DNA from: a virus
Reading direction: 5' to 3' (one strand)
Virus record (IMG/VR): IMGVR_UViG_3300030012_002984
Coordinates: 1 to 32,556 of that record
DNA length: 32,556 bases
Made by a program: the position numbers and the translations under genes. This document shows, piece after piece, positions 25,491 through 32,484 of the stretch. The notes below the pieces were generated by a model. It saw only the letters and a program-made list of their open reading frames with translations, made no database searches and was not told the origin of the DNA. The first letter of the stretch is position 1. Each line of letters begins with the position of its first letter.

Positions 25491-25602
25491 TGAAGCCTCC
25501 TACGTTTGAGTTTTACTATCGCTCTCGTATCCTCGTGAGGGGAGATGGCTTGGACGTATCCATGTGGGTTCCTTGCCTTGCGACTATGATAAGTGTATAA
25601 CA
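25491..25602 (-). promoter_or_regulatory. Leader between scaffold and capsid genes
   Basis: This 112-base gap is long for this packed module. Read leftward it has AT-rich TTATACACTTATCATAG near the scaffold end, which could hold a -10 element but no convincing -35, then a C/G-rich stretch with a small CCTC/GAGG hairpin, then AGGAGG before the capsid ATG. It may carry a capsid promoter or an RNA leader that raises capsid translation. Confidence 0.4.
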
Positions 25603-26466
25603 TTATTTCTTCTGTTTCAACAGGTGATTGTATAAATCTGATGCTGACATCTTGTTACTATTCTTTGGTACAGTAATACCTTTGTGTTGTCCTGTACCCA
25701 CCTTTAGCCCCGCAGCCTGTGCTGCTTGCTGAAATGCCAACTGTTGCATTTGTTGACGCTCTGCTGTCTGATAAGATTGTTGACCTTTTACAATCCAATA
25801 TGCATCTTGTAATGTTAAGTTTTCGTTTGCCAACAATGTCTTGCGTACCTCACCTTTAAACATTTCATCTGTCTGTAACTCTGGATGCTGTGTCATAAAA
25901 GATTGTACTTTTGCTTTTGCCTGAGCTTTCATTTGTTGTTCAGCCATAGGCTGCAATACAGATTGCAATCTCTCTGCAACAATACGATTAACGTACCGCT
26001 CAAAAGACTGTGTGTCGTAAGGATCAAAATCTCCGGTCTCTGCCTGAGCAGCTTCTTGAATGGCTTTGTATGCAGCGTTGTCCTCAAGGTTCATTCGCAG
26101 TGCCGACAACTTTTCCTGTTCGGCTTGTATTGCTTTACGTTGCTCGGCTAGCTCTTGTGTCTTGCGCGTATAATCTTTGCGCAATGATGCCATTGCTCGC
26201 TGCGCGCTTTCAGGTACTTGATCATATACATTGTCCCATGATTCTCCTTCGCGCAAACTCTCTGGCTCTGGTGGTGATACACCATCTTTTTCAGCGTTGT
26301 ATCTTTCCAAAAGCTCATCTACCTGACGATCATAATCATCTTTATAATCATTCAAAGACTTACGAGAAAGATCTTCTGTTGGAGTTTCTTCTACCGGAGA
26401 GACTTCTGCGGAAGTGTCCTCTACAGTATTTTCAGGGGTTTCTGTTGTGTTGTTTTCTTCTGACAT
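25603..26466 (-). CDS. Scaffolding-like protein, 287 aa
   Basis: Start set at ATG 26466 (MSEENNTTETPEN), two bases before the upstream gene's stop region, with TAGGATGTAAT before it; the longer frame to 26484 would overlap that gene. The first 45 residues are acidic and disordered (E, T, P, D). Residues 45-150 are a charged helical rod (YTRKTQELAEQRKAIQAEQE), and the C-terminal part is basic (GQHKGITVPKNSNKM, LYNHLLKQKK), as in scaffolds whose C-terminus binds capsid. Place between portal and capsid genes is the standard one. Confidence 0.78.
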   Translation of the reverse strand: MSEENNTTETPENTVEDTSAEVSPVEETPTEDLSRKSLNDYKDDYDRQVDELLERYNAEKDGVSPPEPESLREGESWDNVYDQVPESAQRAMASLRKDYTRKTQELAEQRKAIQAEQEKLSALRMNLEDNAAYKAIQEAAQAETGDFDPYDTQSFERYVNRIVAERLQSVLQPMAEQQMKAQAKAKVQSFMTQHPELQTDEMFKGEVRKTLLANENLTLQDAYWIVKGQQSYQTAERQQMQQLAFQQAAQAAGLKVGTGQHKGITVPKNSNKMSASDLYNHLLKQKK

Positions 26467-26467
26467 A

Positions 26468-26953
26468 TTACATCCTACTTGCAAATAGTTCTTCGTCTGT
26501 CATCTCTCCACCTTCGGGAGTTTCGACCTGTTCTTCCATTGCAACTTCTTCTACAGGCTCTGCCTGTTTTTCCGCTGCCTCAAGAAAATCTATAAACTTC
26601 TTATCTGATACCGCTCTTTTGATCAATGCTACCAATCGTGCAACATCTTGATCTGACTCTACTTCAGACAATGACATATCAACCGATACACCTGCTTGCT
26701 CTGCAATCGCCATAATCGCCATCACAACCTGCACCAACTGTTGAGGGAAAGATTGCATATCAACAGCCTCAATCTCTAGCGGTGGCTGGTTCATGCGCTG
26801 CATAAATGCATTGACTTCTGCTAGCAATGCTTTCATTGCCTGACTAGAAAACTGACCTTGGGGGATCATCATCTGCATCCCTTGAGCCTGTGCTTCATCC
26901 ATTCCGGCTCCAATCTCTGCGGCCTGCATGCTTAAATCTTGTGGTATTGACAT
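26468..26953 (-). CDS. Hypothetical head-assembly protein, 161 aa
   Basis: ATG 26953 follows AGGAGTATAAG. The protein is rich in M and Q at the start (GMDEAQAQGMQMMIPQGQF), helical in the middle (QQLVQVVMAIMAIAEQAGVS, VARLVALIKRAVSDKKF), and very acidic at the end (EPVEEVAMEEQVETPEG). No family recognised. Its place between portal and scaffold and its acidic tail suggest a helper in head assembly, perhaps a second scaffold-like or portal-associated protein. Confidence 0.65.
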   Translation of the reverse strand: MSIPQDLSMQAAEIGAGMDEAQAQGMQMMIPQGQFSSQAMKALLAEVNAFMQRMNQPPLEIEAVDMQSFPQQLVQVVMAIMAIAEQAGVSVDMSLSEVESDQDVARLVALIKRAVSDKKFIDFLEAAEKQAEPVEEVAMEEQVETPEGGEMTDEELFASRM

Positions 26954-26962
26954 CTTATACTC

Positions 26963-28645
26963 CTATAAAACTTTTGCTACTTGTTGAGGACTACCCTGTA
27001 CACCCTGCTCTATTGTCGCAGTCGCACTCGGTTGGTTCTGTGGTTGTTGTATTTCTTGTCCACCTTCAATCGGTGACGATAAAAAATCTTCCGGTAAATC
27101 TAGCTTGCGTACCAACTCTTCCAATACTTTTTCCTGTGGTACACCCAGCTGCAATAATAGATTGACTGCCTGAAAAAACTCTTGTTTCTTCACACTTTCT
27201 GATACAGGTGTACTCCCCGCGTCAAGCGCAAAGAACGCAAAATCACCATCCATATCTTCACTTCGTACAACTTCTGAACGACCATTCAGTACAATCACAT
27301 CTGCATCATCTTTTAAAAATATCTTCATCATTGCTATGTATACCGATGCTGTATGCTCAATCATTGCATCTCGTTCTCTTGCAAGACGACCAATCTCACT
27401 ACTGCTGTAAGATGCCAACGCTGTAACTTCAGTCGCTGTTGCTCGTGTTGCCTGACCTCTAGTAAACGGAGCCAATACACTACCACGTTGAAAATCCTCA
27501 TTCACCTGGTTAATGTATGTTTCCAACTCCGTAGGGACTTGGGTATGCGGCACGGCTTGGATGCTTCCCTCCAAACTTTGACCCATCGATAGCTCGGCTT
27601 CCACATATTCTCCATCCGCACCCAAAGCAAGTTTGGCCATATCTTCATCCGAAAATACACCCTTCTTGACAATCCATTGCCGTGCCGCTCTCCTTACCAT
27701 CGTTGCCTGATACGTACGGATTATGTTTGTTTCCTCGACCTGTGAGTACACTCGTTTCAACGCGCTATATCCACGCAAAGGTACATCAGGCTGACGACTA
27801 AAGTACAACGGTATAATCGGTGCAATCGGATGGTCCGCACTATCAGTAAAAGGTATCTGGTCAAACTTGGTTGTCTCACCATCTACACCTACATCTACCT
27901 CAACACCATCATACAAAAACTTTTCGCCATTCGCATAGTCAGGCGACCATACCAACATTTTGTTGTTTACCAAATCAAAGTATTCAACTACCTGTACATA
28001 CTCAAATGGACTATCAACCTCAAATCCCGAATCGTTAAGCTCACTCAGGTTTATTCCGAGATAGCTGGCATTTTGATCGTCATTGTTATCGTAGTCCAAA
28101 AACCTCACCAGCTGATGTGTCGTATATCTTTTGTTTCCATACTTGGCTTTTGCTTCTTGGTGCGTAATATAGTACCGATGCCCTACATACTTTTGCTGAA
28201 CCCAGCTCGCTGCATCTACATCAACAATGCAGTCCCATGCCGCAATCGCAGAACACGATACACGCTTGAATGGATCAGGATGATCACTGCCATACAGCTT
28301 CAAAAAAGCACAGGGATATATCAAAGCCAATCGACTTACGTCCTCAATCTGACTTCGTACATTGTCAAGAAAAGCATTGCACAATGCCTGTACCTTCTCA
28401 GGATTGCCCTTCCCTCTTACATCACCCTTTACGATAACTGCTGGGTTGCGGGAAAATAAACTGGCAATGTATCCTTCAATGTACTCATACGCTCTTGTTG
28501 TCTCTATCAATACCTGATTCGAACCATAGTCATTATCCCAGTATTGTGTCATATACGCAGATCGATACTTACGTAACTCTCGCTTCTGACGTGCCCAATA
28601 CTCTTCGTGTCGTCTATACAGTGCTTCTGCTACTTTCGGTTTCAT
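26963..28645 (-). CDS. Portal protein, 560 aa
   Basis: ATG 28645 overlaps the terminase stop (ATGA), with GAGGGC before it. Portal-type features: N-terminal helices with RRHEEYWARQKRELRKYRSA, the IEGYIASLFSRNPAVIVKG segment (helix then strand), the wing with HRYYITHQEAKAKYG, and a stem/crown region DNFQRGSVLAPF-like (VNEDFQRGSVLAPFTRGQAT) before a long helix ARERDAMIEHTASVYIAMMK. The C-terminal 50 residues are Q/P-rich. Twelve copies would form the ring through which DNA enters the head. Gene order TerS-TerL-portal is classic. Confidence 0.88.
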   Translation of the reverse strand: MKPKVAEALYRRHEEYWARQKRELRKYRSAYMTQYWDNDYGSNQVLIETTRAYEYIEGYIASLFSRNPAVIVKGDVRGKGNPEKVQALCNAFLDNVRSQIEDVSRLALIYPCAFLKLYGSDHPDPFKRVSCSAIAAWDCIVDVDAASWVQQKYVGHRYYITHQEAKAKYGNKRYTTHQLVRFLDYDNNDDQNASYLGINLSELNDSGFEVDSPFEYVQVVEYFDLVNNKMLVWSPDYANGEKFLYDGVEVDVGVDGETTKFDQIPFTDSADHPIAPIIPLYFSRQPDVPLRGYSALKRVYSQVEETNIIRTYQATMVRRAARQWIVKKGVFSDEDMAKLALGADGEYVEAELSMGQSLEGSIQAVPHTQVPTELETYINQVNEDFQRGSVLAPFTRGQATRATATEVTALASYSSSEIGRLARERDAMIEHTASVYIAMMKIFLKDDADVIVLNGRSEVVRSEDMDGDFAFFALDAGSTPVSESVKKQEFFQAVNLLLQLGVPQEKVLEELVRKLDLPEDFLSSPIEGGQEIQQPQNQPSATATIEQGVQGSPQQVAKVL

Positions 28646-30162
28646 TCTGCCCTCTTAAATGGTAGCCGGACCATCCGCATACGATTCGCTCTCCTCGAAG
28701 AAATCATATCATCCATCCAACTTCTCTTTGCATTTTGCACCAAATAACTCGGTATGTCAATACTACATCGGTATGCCAATGCCAAACTGTCAGCCATGTC
28801 ATCATGCATGCCTGGAGGAGCCTCGGGCGCAACCTTAAATATAGTCATCGATCGCAGCTCCATCAAGGTTGTCATGTCCATCCTTGTTATCATGTTGTTG
28901 CTTATCATCTCGCGCAATACCTCATACATCTCTATCTTGCTCTTGGCACTCGTCACCCAGTCCTTACCCTTGGTGCTTTTCCATAAGTTTTTATAGCCCC
29001 AATCTACCAGCTTATGCAACACCAAATGACCATGATTGTTTGTCTCTACCAGTACCGTAGCTTCATTGTACAGCTGGGCTACCTGTAACACATGCTCCGC
29101 AAAATCTACCGGCAAAATCGTATTGCATCGATACTGATACGCTATCTCCTTCGATGCCATAGATATGACACTGATACAACTATAATCACCGCCAACACCA
29201 CCCGCACAGTCAACTCCAATGGCATATACATCATCATCATATACATCTTCATACTTGCGCTCATTCCCGTTAAACGTCATCGATTCGATCATGTCCAAAT
29301 CATTCGGATCAAAATATGCACTCGTACCAAAATGAAACGCATCATCAATACAGGCAGGATACTCACGCTTAAACTTATCAGACCCTAGCGTGGCTATCTG
29401 TTCTCGCCTCCACTGAATCTGCTCATCATCCAATCCATACGCTTTCTTCAGCTGACGTTCCTCTGGGCTGAATACCATGTTCTTTGGTGCAGGCAATCGA
29501 TAATGTTCATGCTGCCACCACCAAAAACATATCAACGTCCAACCATTATCTGGCGCACCACTACACAACGTGTGGAAACGATCTCCAATATTGTTCGGTG
29601 TCGATTCGATTATAATCTGACCATTGCCCACCGTCGCCATTACCTGCGCCAATACCTCCTCTTGGTCAGGATAAAACGCAAACTCCGATAGATGCGCACT
29701 GTTCAAAGTGAAACTACGTGTACCGCCACTACTCCTCGCTGTATACGATGACAGACCTGCTCCCGTATCCGCAAAAATCAAATCCGTAGTATTGTCTATG
29801 CTCGTTTCTCGCTGCAGCAACTCCGGCAAACCTCGCAAGAAACCATTGTCCATCTTTCGAAGATGCTTACTCGACCGCTCGTGAAAACTCAATACACCAA
29901 ACTTGACCGGGTCCTCCGCTATATACGCGCGATAAAATGCATACGCACGCAACAACGTACTCACACCAATCTGTCTGGGCTTGATTACTATAATCTTCTG
30001 ATGCTCACTCAGCTTACGTAGCAACGTCTCTTGCTCAGGATACAAATCAAACTGCTTATACGCACCACTGTACTTATCCTGCACACGCAACAACCGAAAA
30101 AACTTTATCGGATCCTTAAATACAGGAGCCAACTGTTTACGCTGAGACTTGCTTAATGCCAC
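28642..30162 (-). CDS. terL: Terminase large subunit
   Basis: The 506-residue packaging motor: an N-terminal ATPase and a C-terminal nuclease. The start is GTG 30162, directly after the TerS TAG; no ATG lies near. Walker A is KPRQIGVST (61-69), where the usual GK lysine is V and K61 upstream may take its role, as in other terminases of this type. Walker B-like LSE is at 157-159, and the coupling motif ESTPN at 185-189. Nuclease acidic residues: D317 in GVDCAGGVGGDYS, E372 in VLVETNNHG, and the DD/D457 cluster in MHDDMADSLALAY. Length is normal. Confidence 0.93.
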   Translation of the reverse strand: MALSKSQRKQLAPVFKDPIKFFRLLRVQDKYSGAYKQFDLYPEQETLLRKLSEHQKIIVIKPRQIGVSTLLRAYAFYRAYIAEDPVKFGVLSFHERSSKHLRKMDNGFLRGLPELLQRETSIDNTTDLIFADTGAGLSSYTARSSGGTRSFTLNSAHLSEFAFYPDQEEVLAQVMATVGNGQIIIESTPNNIGDRFHTLCSGAPDNGWTLICFWWWQHEHYRLPAPKNMVFSPEERQLKKAYGLDDEQIQWRREQIATLGSDKFKREYPACIDDAFHFGTSAYFDPNDLDMIESMTFNGNERKYEDVYDDDVYAIGVDCAGGVGGDYSCISVISMASKEIAYQYRCNTILPVDFAEHVLQVAQLYNEATVLVETNNHGHLVLHKLVDWGYKNLWKSTKGKDWVTSAKSKIEMYEVLREMISNNMITRMDMTTLMELRSMTIFKVAPEAPPGMHDDMADSLALAYRCSIDIPSYLVQNAKRSWMDDMISSRRANRMRMVRLPFKRAE

Positions 30163-30540
30163 CTACTTTTCCACCAACTTTAAGATCGCTCCAATCTCAT
30201 CACTCGTCGATATACGATCACGCTCTTTCTGCTTCTTTACACGGAACGTATCCAATATGTACCGTGCCGCTGTTACCCTAGCACCATCATTTACACCATG
30301 CTCCATAACCTGCTGCAATGTCGTGTACGCCTGCTCAATCAACTGCTTCTCCTTTCGGTCATTGTCCACAATCGGATTGTAGTTACTTGCTACCAACTCT
30401 TGAAAACCTTTATCTTGAAACCAACGAAGAATCGTTTGTCGACTTACACCCAACTGTCGAGCTATCTCCGACTTGCTGCACTCATTAGTCGTCCACAACA
30501 ACGCTGCTGTCTTGTGCCTCTGCTTGATCTTGATTCCCAT
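30163..30540 (-). CDS. terS: Terminase small subunit-like protein
   Basis: Start set at ATG 30540 (MGIKIKQRHK) with AAAGGAGCAAAG before it; the frame reaches 30555. The 125-residue protein has a helix-turn-helix at 21-41 (CSKSEIARQLGVSRQTILRW), then a helical section for oligomer formation (RKEKQLIEQAYTTLQQVMEH) and a basic tail. This is the layout of small terminases that recognise phage DNA. It lies directly before terL. A general DNA-binding regulator is possible, but context favours TerS. Confidence 0.82.
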   Translation of the reverse strand: MGIKIKQRHKTAALLWTTNECSKSEIARQLGVSRQTILRWFQDKGFQELVASNYNPIVDNDRKEKQLIEQAYTTLQQVMEHGVNDGARVTAARYILDTFRVKKQKERDRISTSDEIGAILKLVEK

Positions 30541-30973
30541 CTTTGCTCCTTTCATTGTGATAGTCTGTCAATGCCGTAATCTGTATCTGGATCTCAGGCT
30601 CCTGATAATCTGCACAATACCATTTCTGGCCCAGAACCTCAACCACCTGACTGTCATCTTCCCATACTCTAGCACAGTTTATCGCATCAAGCACCAACTT
30701 CAAATAGTTATCTACATCCGGCTTTGTCGTCTTTAATACCGCATCACCCTTTCCCATGTACTTCGGACGCTTGCAATAAAATCTACAATACACCGCTATC
30801 GCATCCGGTTTGCGAATCAAATACTTTTTTTCTTTTTCTATCTGCAATGCCAACAGCTCCATCGCATCTTTTGTTTTCTTTGGTGTATACGTTCGACCAT
30901 TCTTGGTAAACCTAGGACGACCTTTTGCTACAGGATCCATCTTTATCTTAAACACCTGAATAATACTCGACAT
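30485..30973 (-). CDS. rusA: RusA-family Holliday junction resolvase
   Basis: Start set at ATG 30973 (MSSIIQVFKIKM) because AAGGAG lies just before it, giving 162 residues. RusA features: KGRPRFTKNGRTYTPKKT near the N-terminus (16-34) and the catalytic TTKPDVDNYLKLVLDAIN with D86, D88 and K92, then VWEDDSQVV. RusA cuts four-way DNA junctions, here probably to clear branched DNA before packaging. It is the first gene of the leftward late module and overlaps terS by 56 bases, which makes coordinated production likely. Confidence 0.9.
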   Translation of the reverse strand: MSSIIQVFKIKMDPVAKGRPRFTKNGRTYTPKKTKDAMELLALQIEKEKKYLIRKPDAIAVYCRFYCKRPKYMGKGDAVLKTTKPDVDNYLKLVLDAINCARVWEDDSQVVEVLGQKWYCADYQEPEIQIQITALTDYHNERSKDGNQDQAEAQDSSVVVDD

Positions 30974-31039
30974 TCTCTCTCCTTCACACAACTTACACAC
31001 TATCAAAGTTTCAACTGTAACGCTATATATTTTTTGGGC

Positions 31040-31078
31040 TCCCCCATATATTGGAATGTCAAGACTGGGGGATCCCCC
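31040..31078. repeat. Nested G/C palindromes upstream of rusA
   Basis: TCCCCCA (31040-31046) can pair with TGGGGGA (31066-31072). The right arm also belongs to a perfect 12-base palindrome, GGGGGATCCCCC (31067-31078). The two pairings exclude each other, so RNA or DNA here could switch between forms. It lies 67 to 105 bases upstream of the rusA start, in its likely leader. Confidence 0.8.
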
Positions 31079-31083
31079 TATAA

Positions 31084-31148
31084 CAACTTACATAAGTATA
31101 ACAAACTTGCTATACCGTTTAACGAACTTGCTATATATATGTAACTTG
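31084..31148. repeat. AACTTGCTATA direct repeats with flanking TATGTAA motifs
   Basis: AACTTGCTATA occurs at 31104-31114 and 31125-31135, exactly 21 bases apart (two helical turns). It is flanked by the inverted motif CAACTTACATA (31084-31094) and by TATGTAACTTG (31138-31148). Further TATGTAACTTG copies are at 31383-31393 and 31463-31473, and TATGTAAC at 31575-31582. The phasing suggests binding sites for one protein on one face of the helix. Confidence 0.75.
31095..31100 (-). promoter_or_regulatory. Candidate leftward -10 (TATACT) upstream of rusA
   Basis: Read leftward the sequence is TATACT, 122 bases before the rusA start. The -35 position is weak (TTAAAC at 16-base spacing). The AACTTGCTATA repeats overlap the upstream side, where a regulator could act. 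This is one of two candidates for the late promoter. Confidence 0.3.
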
Positions 31149-31174
31149 GTCAATATGTGTCCTGGACTTCGTCG

Positions 31175-31354
31175 AGGTGCTGAACACCTGTACAGTACTA
31201 TATCGCTCCCCTCACGCGGGTTCGGGTTGACGCTTGCATAGTGCGCGCGTCGGTCCTCTGCTCTGCAGTACGGACCTAGCATATGGAACGACAGAGCAAG
31301 GGTTCATTACATTCACGGCTCTGTCTACACCGATTCAAGTAGATCCAGTACTGG
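31175..31354. other. GC-rich block of hairpins, possible structured RNA or origin element
   Basis: Successive inverted repeats: AGGTG/CACCT (31175-31189); GGTCC-CTGC/GCAG-GGACC (31252-31276); GACAGAGC (31290-31297) with GCTCTGTC (31318-31325), 8 perfect pairs; and the palindrome CCAGTACTGG (31345-31354). Base composition differs sharply from both flanks. No tRNA fold was found. It may be an untranslated RNA or a structured replication element. Confidence 0.55.
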
Positions 31355-31378
31355 CAGTGATAGCACGATACTGTCGAG

Positions 31379-31384
31379 ATTATA
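31379..31384 (-). promoter_or_regulatory. Candidate leftward -10 (TATAAT)
   Basis: A perfect TATAAT read leftward, embedded in the TATGTAACTTG motif. The -35 position holds only TGCATA (17-base spacing). Two operator-like palindromes lie about 50 bases upstream, where an activator would sit. Transcripts from here would run through the GC-rich hairpin block towards rusA. Confidence 0.4.
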
Positions 31385-31422
31385 TGTAACTTGCTTATAT
31401 TTATGCATCTTCGATAAACCGT

Positions 31423-31439
31423 TTATGAAACTTTCATAA
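31423..31439. promoter_or_regulatory. Operator-like palindrome O1
   Basis: TTATGAAACTTTCATAA is a perfect 17-base inverted repeat around a central C, and pairing extends one more base on each side (31422-31440). It shares TTATG-NN-ACT-NN-CATAA with the palindrome at 31792-31808. This form is typical of a dimeric repressor site. Confidence 0.75.
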
Positions 31440-31441
31440 AC

Positions 31442-31458
31442 TTATGAAACATTCATAT
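31442..31458. promoter_or_regulatory. Operator-like palindrome O2
   Basis: TTATGAAACATTCATAT differs from O1 at two positions. Its centre is 19 bases from that of O1, so two dimers could bind side by side, as in paired repressor sites of temperate phages. Confidence 0.65.
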
Positions 31459-31475
31459 GTTTTATGTAACTTGAT

Positions 31476-31712
31476 ACTGTTGTCGTGTTGCAACCGATTC
31501 CAAACTTTCGAAAAATGCATGTCATTCTTGCAACTTCTGCACGTTTGGCTAGGTAAAAAAAAAACTTTTTGAAGTATGTAACAGACGTAACAGTGTAACA
31601 CCCTCGACTATACATATCTCTATCCATGTTTTCACTGTTGTCGACTGTTGTCTTAGTGTTGCAGAGAGTCAACAGCCAACGACAACACCTTGCAACACTG
31701 GCACAACGACCC
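31476..31712. repeat. GTTGTCG / TGTTGCA repeats in both orientations, iteron-like
   Basis: ACTGTTGTCG is at 31476-31485 and 31634-31643, with ACTGTTGTC again at 31644-31652 (tandem). The reverse form CGACAAC is at 31680-31686. AGTGTTGCA (31655-31663) is the exact reverse complement of TGCAACACT (31691-31699), and GTTGCAAC (31487-31494) is a palindrome. Three GTAACA units lie at about 31578-31600. Such sets are found at plasmid and phage origins or partition sites. Confidence 0.65.
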
Positions 31713-31781
31713 AACAATATAAAACATAGTAAAAGTTTATTGTTTGCAATATAGATTATTATGTAGACAGCATAAGAGATA

Positions 31782-31787
31782 TATGAT
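31782..31787 (+). promoter_or_regulatory. Candidate rightward early -10 (TATGAT) next to O3
   Basis: TATGAT lies 50 bases before the first early start codon. The -35 position is poor (TTATGT at 17 bases). The palindrome O3 begins five bases after the -10 element, so it would cover the transcription start. Confidence 0.4.
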
Positions 31788-31791
31788 AGTA

Positions 31792-31808
31792 TTATGGTAC
31801 TACCATAA
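31792..31808. promoter_or_regulatory. Operator-like palindrome O3
   Basis: TTATGGTACTACCATAA is a perfect 17-base inverted repeat with a central C, the same length and outer TTATG/CATAA as O1. It sits just before the early genes, in the position where a repressor blocks transcription. In RNA it would form an 8-pair hairpin with a one-base centre, which is too tight for a stable loop, so a DNA site is more likely. Confidence 0.75.
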
Positions 31809-31837
31809 AAGTGTAGTACAACCAACAGGAAAACACC

Positions 31838-31963
31838 ATGAAAATCTCAACTATCACAATCATCACTATTTATATATGTGCCTGCATATATGATACTAAC
31901 TATTGCGCATTGCCAGTTCTCCCTATCCTTGCGATAGGGATGATGAAAGAACTAACAGAATAA
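31838..31963 (+). CDS. Short early peptide, 41 aa
   Basis: ATG 31838 follows AACAGGAAAACACC, the same leader used by the other early genes. The peptide (MKISTITIITIYICACIYDT...) is hydrophobic for the first 18 residues and has three Cys; it could be a small membrane or secreted peptide. The coding sequence contains a perfect hairpin, CCCTATC (31921-31927) with GATAGGG (31933-31939). No family recognised. It is the first gene behind the candidate early promoter. Confidence 0.5.
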   Translation: MKISTITIITIYICACIYDTNYCALPVLPILAIGMMKELTE

Positions 31964-31988
31964 TCACCCACCATAACAGGAAAAAAAA

Positions 31989-32138
31989 ATGACATTTACT
32001 CAAAAGATAAAGGACATTGAAAAAAAATATAAAGTCTTAGTTTATATAGACTGTGGCCAATATGTAAGGCTATCATGCTTACCAATGAACACACACGCAA
32101 GATCATGTCACATATTTTATGTAAAAAAAGGAGAATAG
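31989..32138 (+). CDS. Short early protein, 49 aa
   Basis: ATG 31989 lies behind AACAGG and a run of nine A. The protein (MTFTQKIKDIEKKYKVLVYI...) has a basic helical start and a beta-like middle, with Cys at 22, 30 and 40. It ends one base before the next start. The distance from AGG to ATG is long, so translation may be weak. No family recognised. Confidence 0.5.
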   Translation: MTFTQKIKDIEKKYKVLVYIDCGQYVRLSCLPMNTHARSCHIFYVKKGE

Positions 32139-32139
32139 A

Positions 32140-32424
32140 ATGAAAGTATATAAAAAATGGATTGAACAACTTGCACTTGATCGCGAGTATGCAAAGACAG
32201 ACGCACAAAAAGAGGAGTATGATGAGTGGATTCTGTGGCTCGAGCTACAGCTATCGAATAATCGAACCGCTCCGATTTACTGCCATCACTGGAGATTAGA
32301 AGGAGTTGAACAAGGTATGATGACACTAGACAAAATCTATGTAGCTCTAGTCAATGGAGATGGAATCTATCCGGATCTAGACGAAGAGGAAGGACCATCA
32401 AACTTGGACCACATAGACGTATAG
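32140..32424 (+). CDS. Early hypothetical protein, 94 aa (complete copy)
   Basis: ATG 32140 follows AAGGAGAATAGA. Residues 1-40 are a charged helix (YKKWIEQLALDREYAKTDAQ, then EEYDEWILWLELQL). Residues 55-94 are GVEQGMMTLDKIYVALVNGD and an acidic tail ending in NLDHIDV. No family recognised. The C-terminal 41 residues are repeated at 1-128 with mainly synonymous changes. The stop is TAG here and TGA there. It leads through a hairpin and an ACACC tract to the Gp88-like gene. Confidence 0.75.
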   Translation: MKVYKKWIEQLALDREYAKTDAQKEEYDEWILWLELQLSNNRTAPIYCHHWRLEGVEQGMMTLDKIYVALVNGDGIYPDLDEEEGPSNLDHIDV

Positions 32425-32436
32425 ATCTATGTGGTC
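32407..32436 (+). other. Conserved stop-codon hairpin, copy 2
   Basis: GACCACATAG (32407-32416) pairs perfectly with CTATGTGGTC (32427-32436). Compared with copy 1, C-to-A in the left arm is matched by G-to-T in the right arm, so the pair is kept. The stop codon TAG is in the 10-base loop. No U-tract follows. Confidence 0.85.
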
Positions 32437-32469
32437 ACACCACACCACACCACACCACACCACACCACA
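32437..32469 (+). repeat. ACACC pentanucleotide tract (6 copies)
   Basis: Six ACACC units plus ACA, against four in copy 1, between the hairpin and the AACAGGA ribosome binding site of the Gp88-like gene. Confidence 0.9.
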
Positions 32470-32484
32470 ACAGGAAAAATAATC

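Larger units (their letters stand above)
30974..31837. promoter_or_regulatory. Divergent control region and candidate origin (gene-free)
   Basis: This stretch of about 860 bases between the leftward late and rightward early modules has no credible gene. It contains, from left: nested G/C palindromes (31040-31078), AACTTGCTATA and TATGTAAC motifs, a GC-rich hairpin block (about 31150-31375; 39 of 60 bases are G or C at 31201-31260, against 15 of 60 at 31381-31440), a leftward TATAAT, three operator-like palindromes, GTTGTCG/TGTTGCA repeats and a candidate rightward promoter. Replication start and early/late control probably lie here. Confidence 0.75.

Noticed and set aside
26010-26651. 213-codon rightward open frame opposite the scaffold genes
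   Set aside because: Antisense shadow of the scaffold and neighbouring genes, with Cys/Leu-rich nonsense composition.
31057-31062. Leftward TTGACA (-35 consensus) upstream of rusA
   Set aside because: No -10 element at 15-19 bases spacing; the nearest TATATA is about 27 bases away.
31215-31235. tRNA-like GGTTCGGG segment
   Set aside because: It recalls a T-loop but no acceptor, D or anticodon stems can be formed around it.
31084-31582. Possible CRISPR array from repeated TATGTAAC motifs
   Set aside because: Repeats are about 8-11 bases, unevenly spaced and in both orientations. No cas genes are present.
31442-31825. 127-codon leftward open frame in the control region
   Set aside because: Cys/Tyr-rich low-quality sequence, no ribosome binding site of note, and it runs through the operators and repeats. 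Treated as chance.
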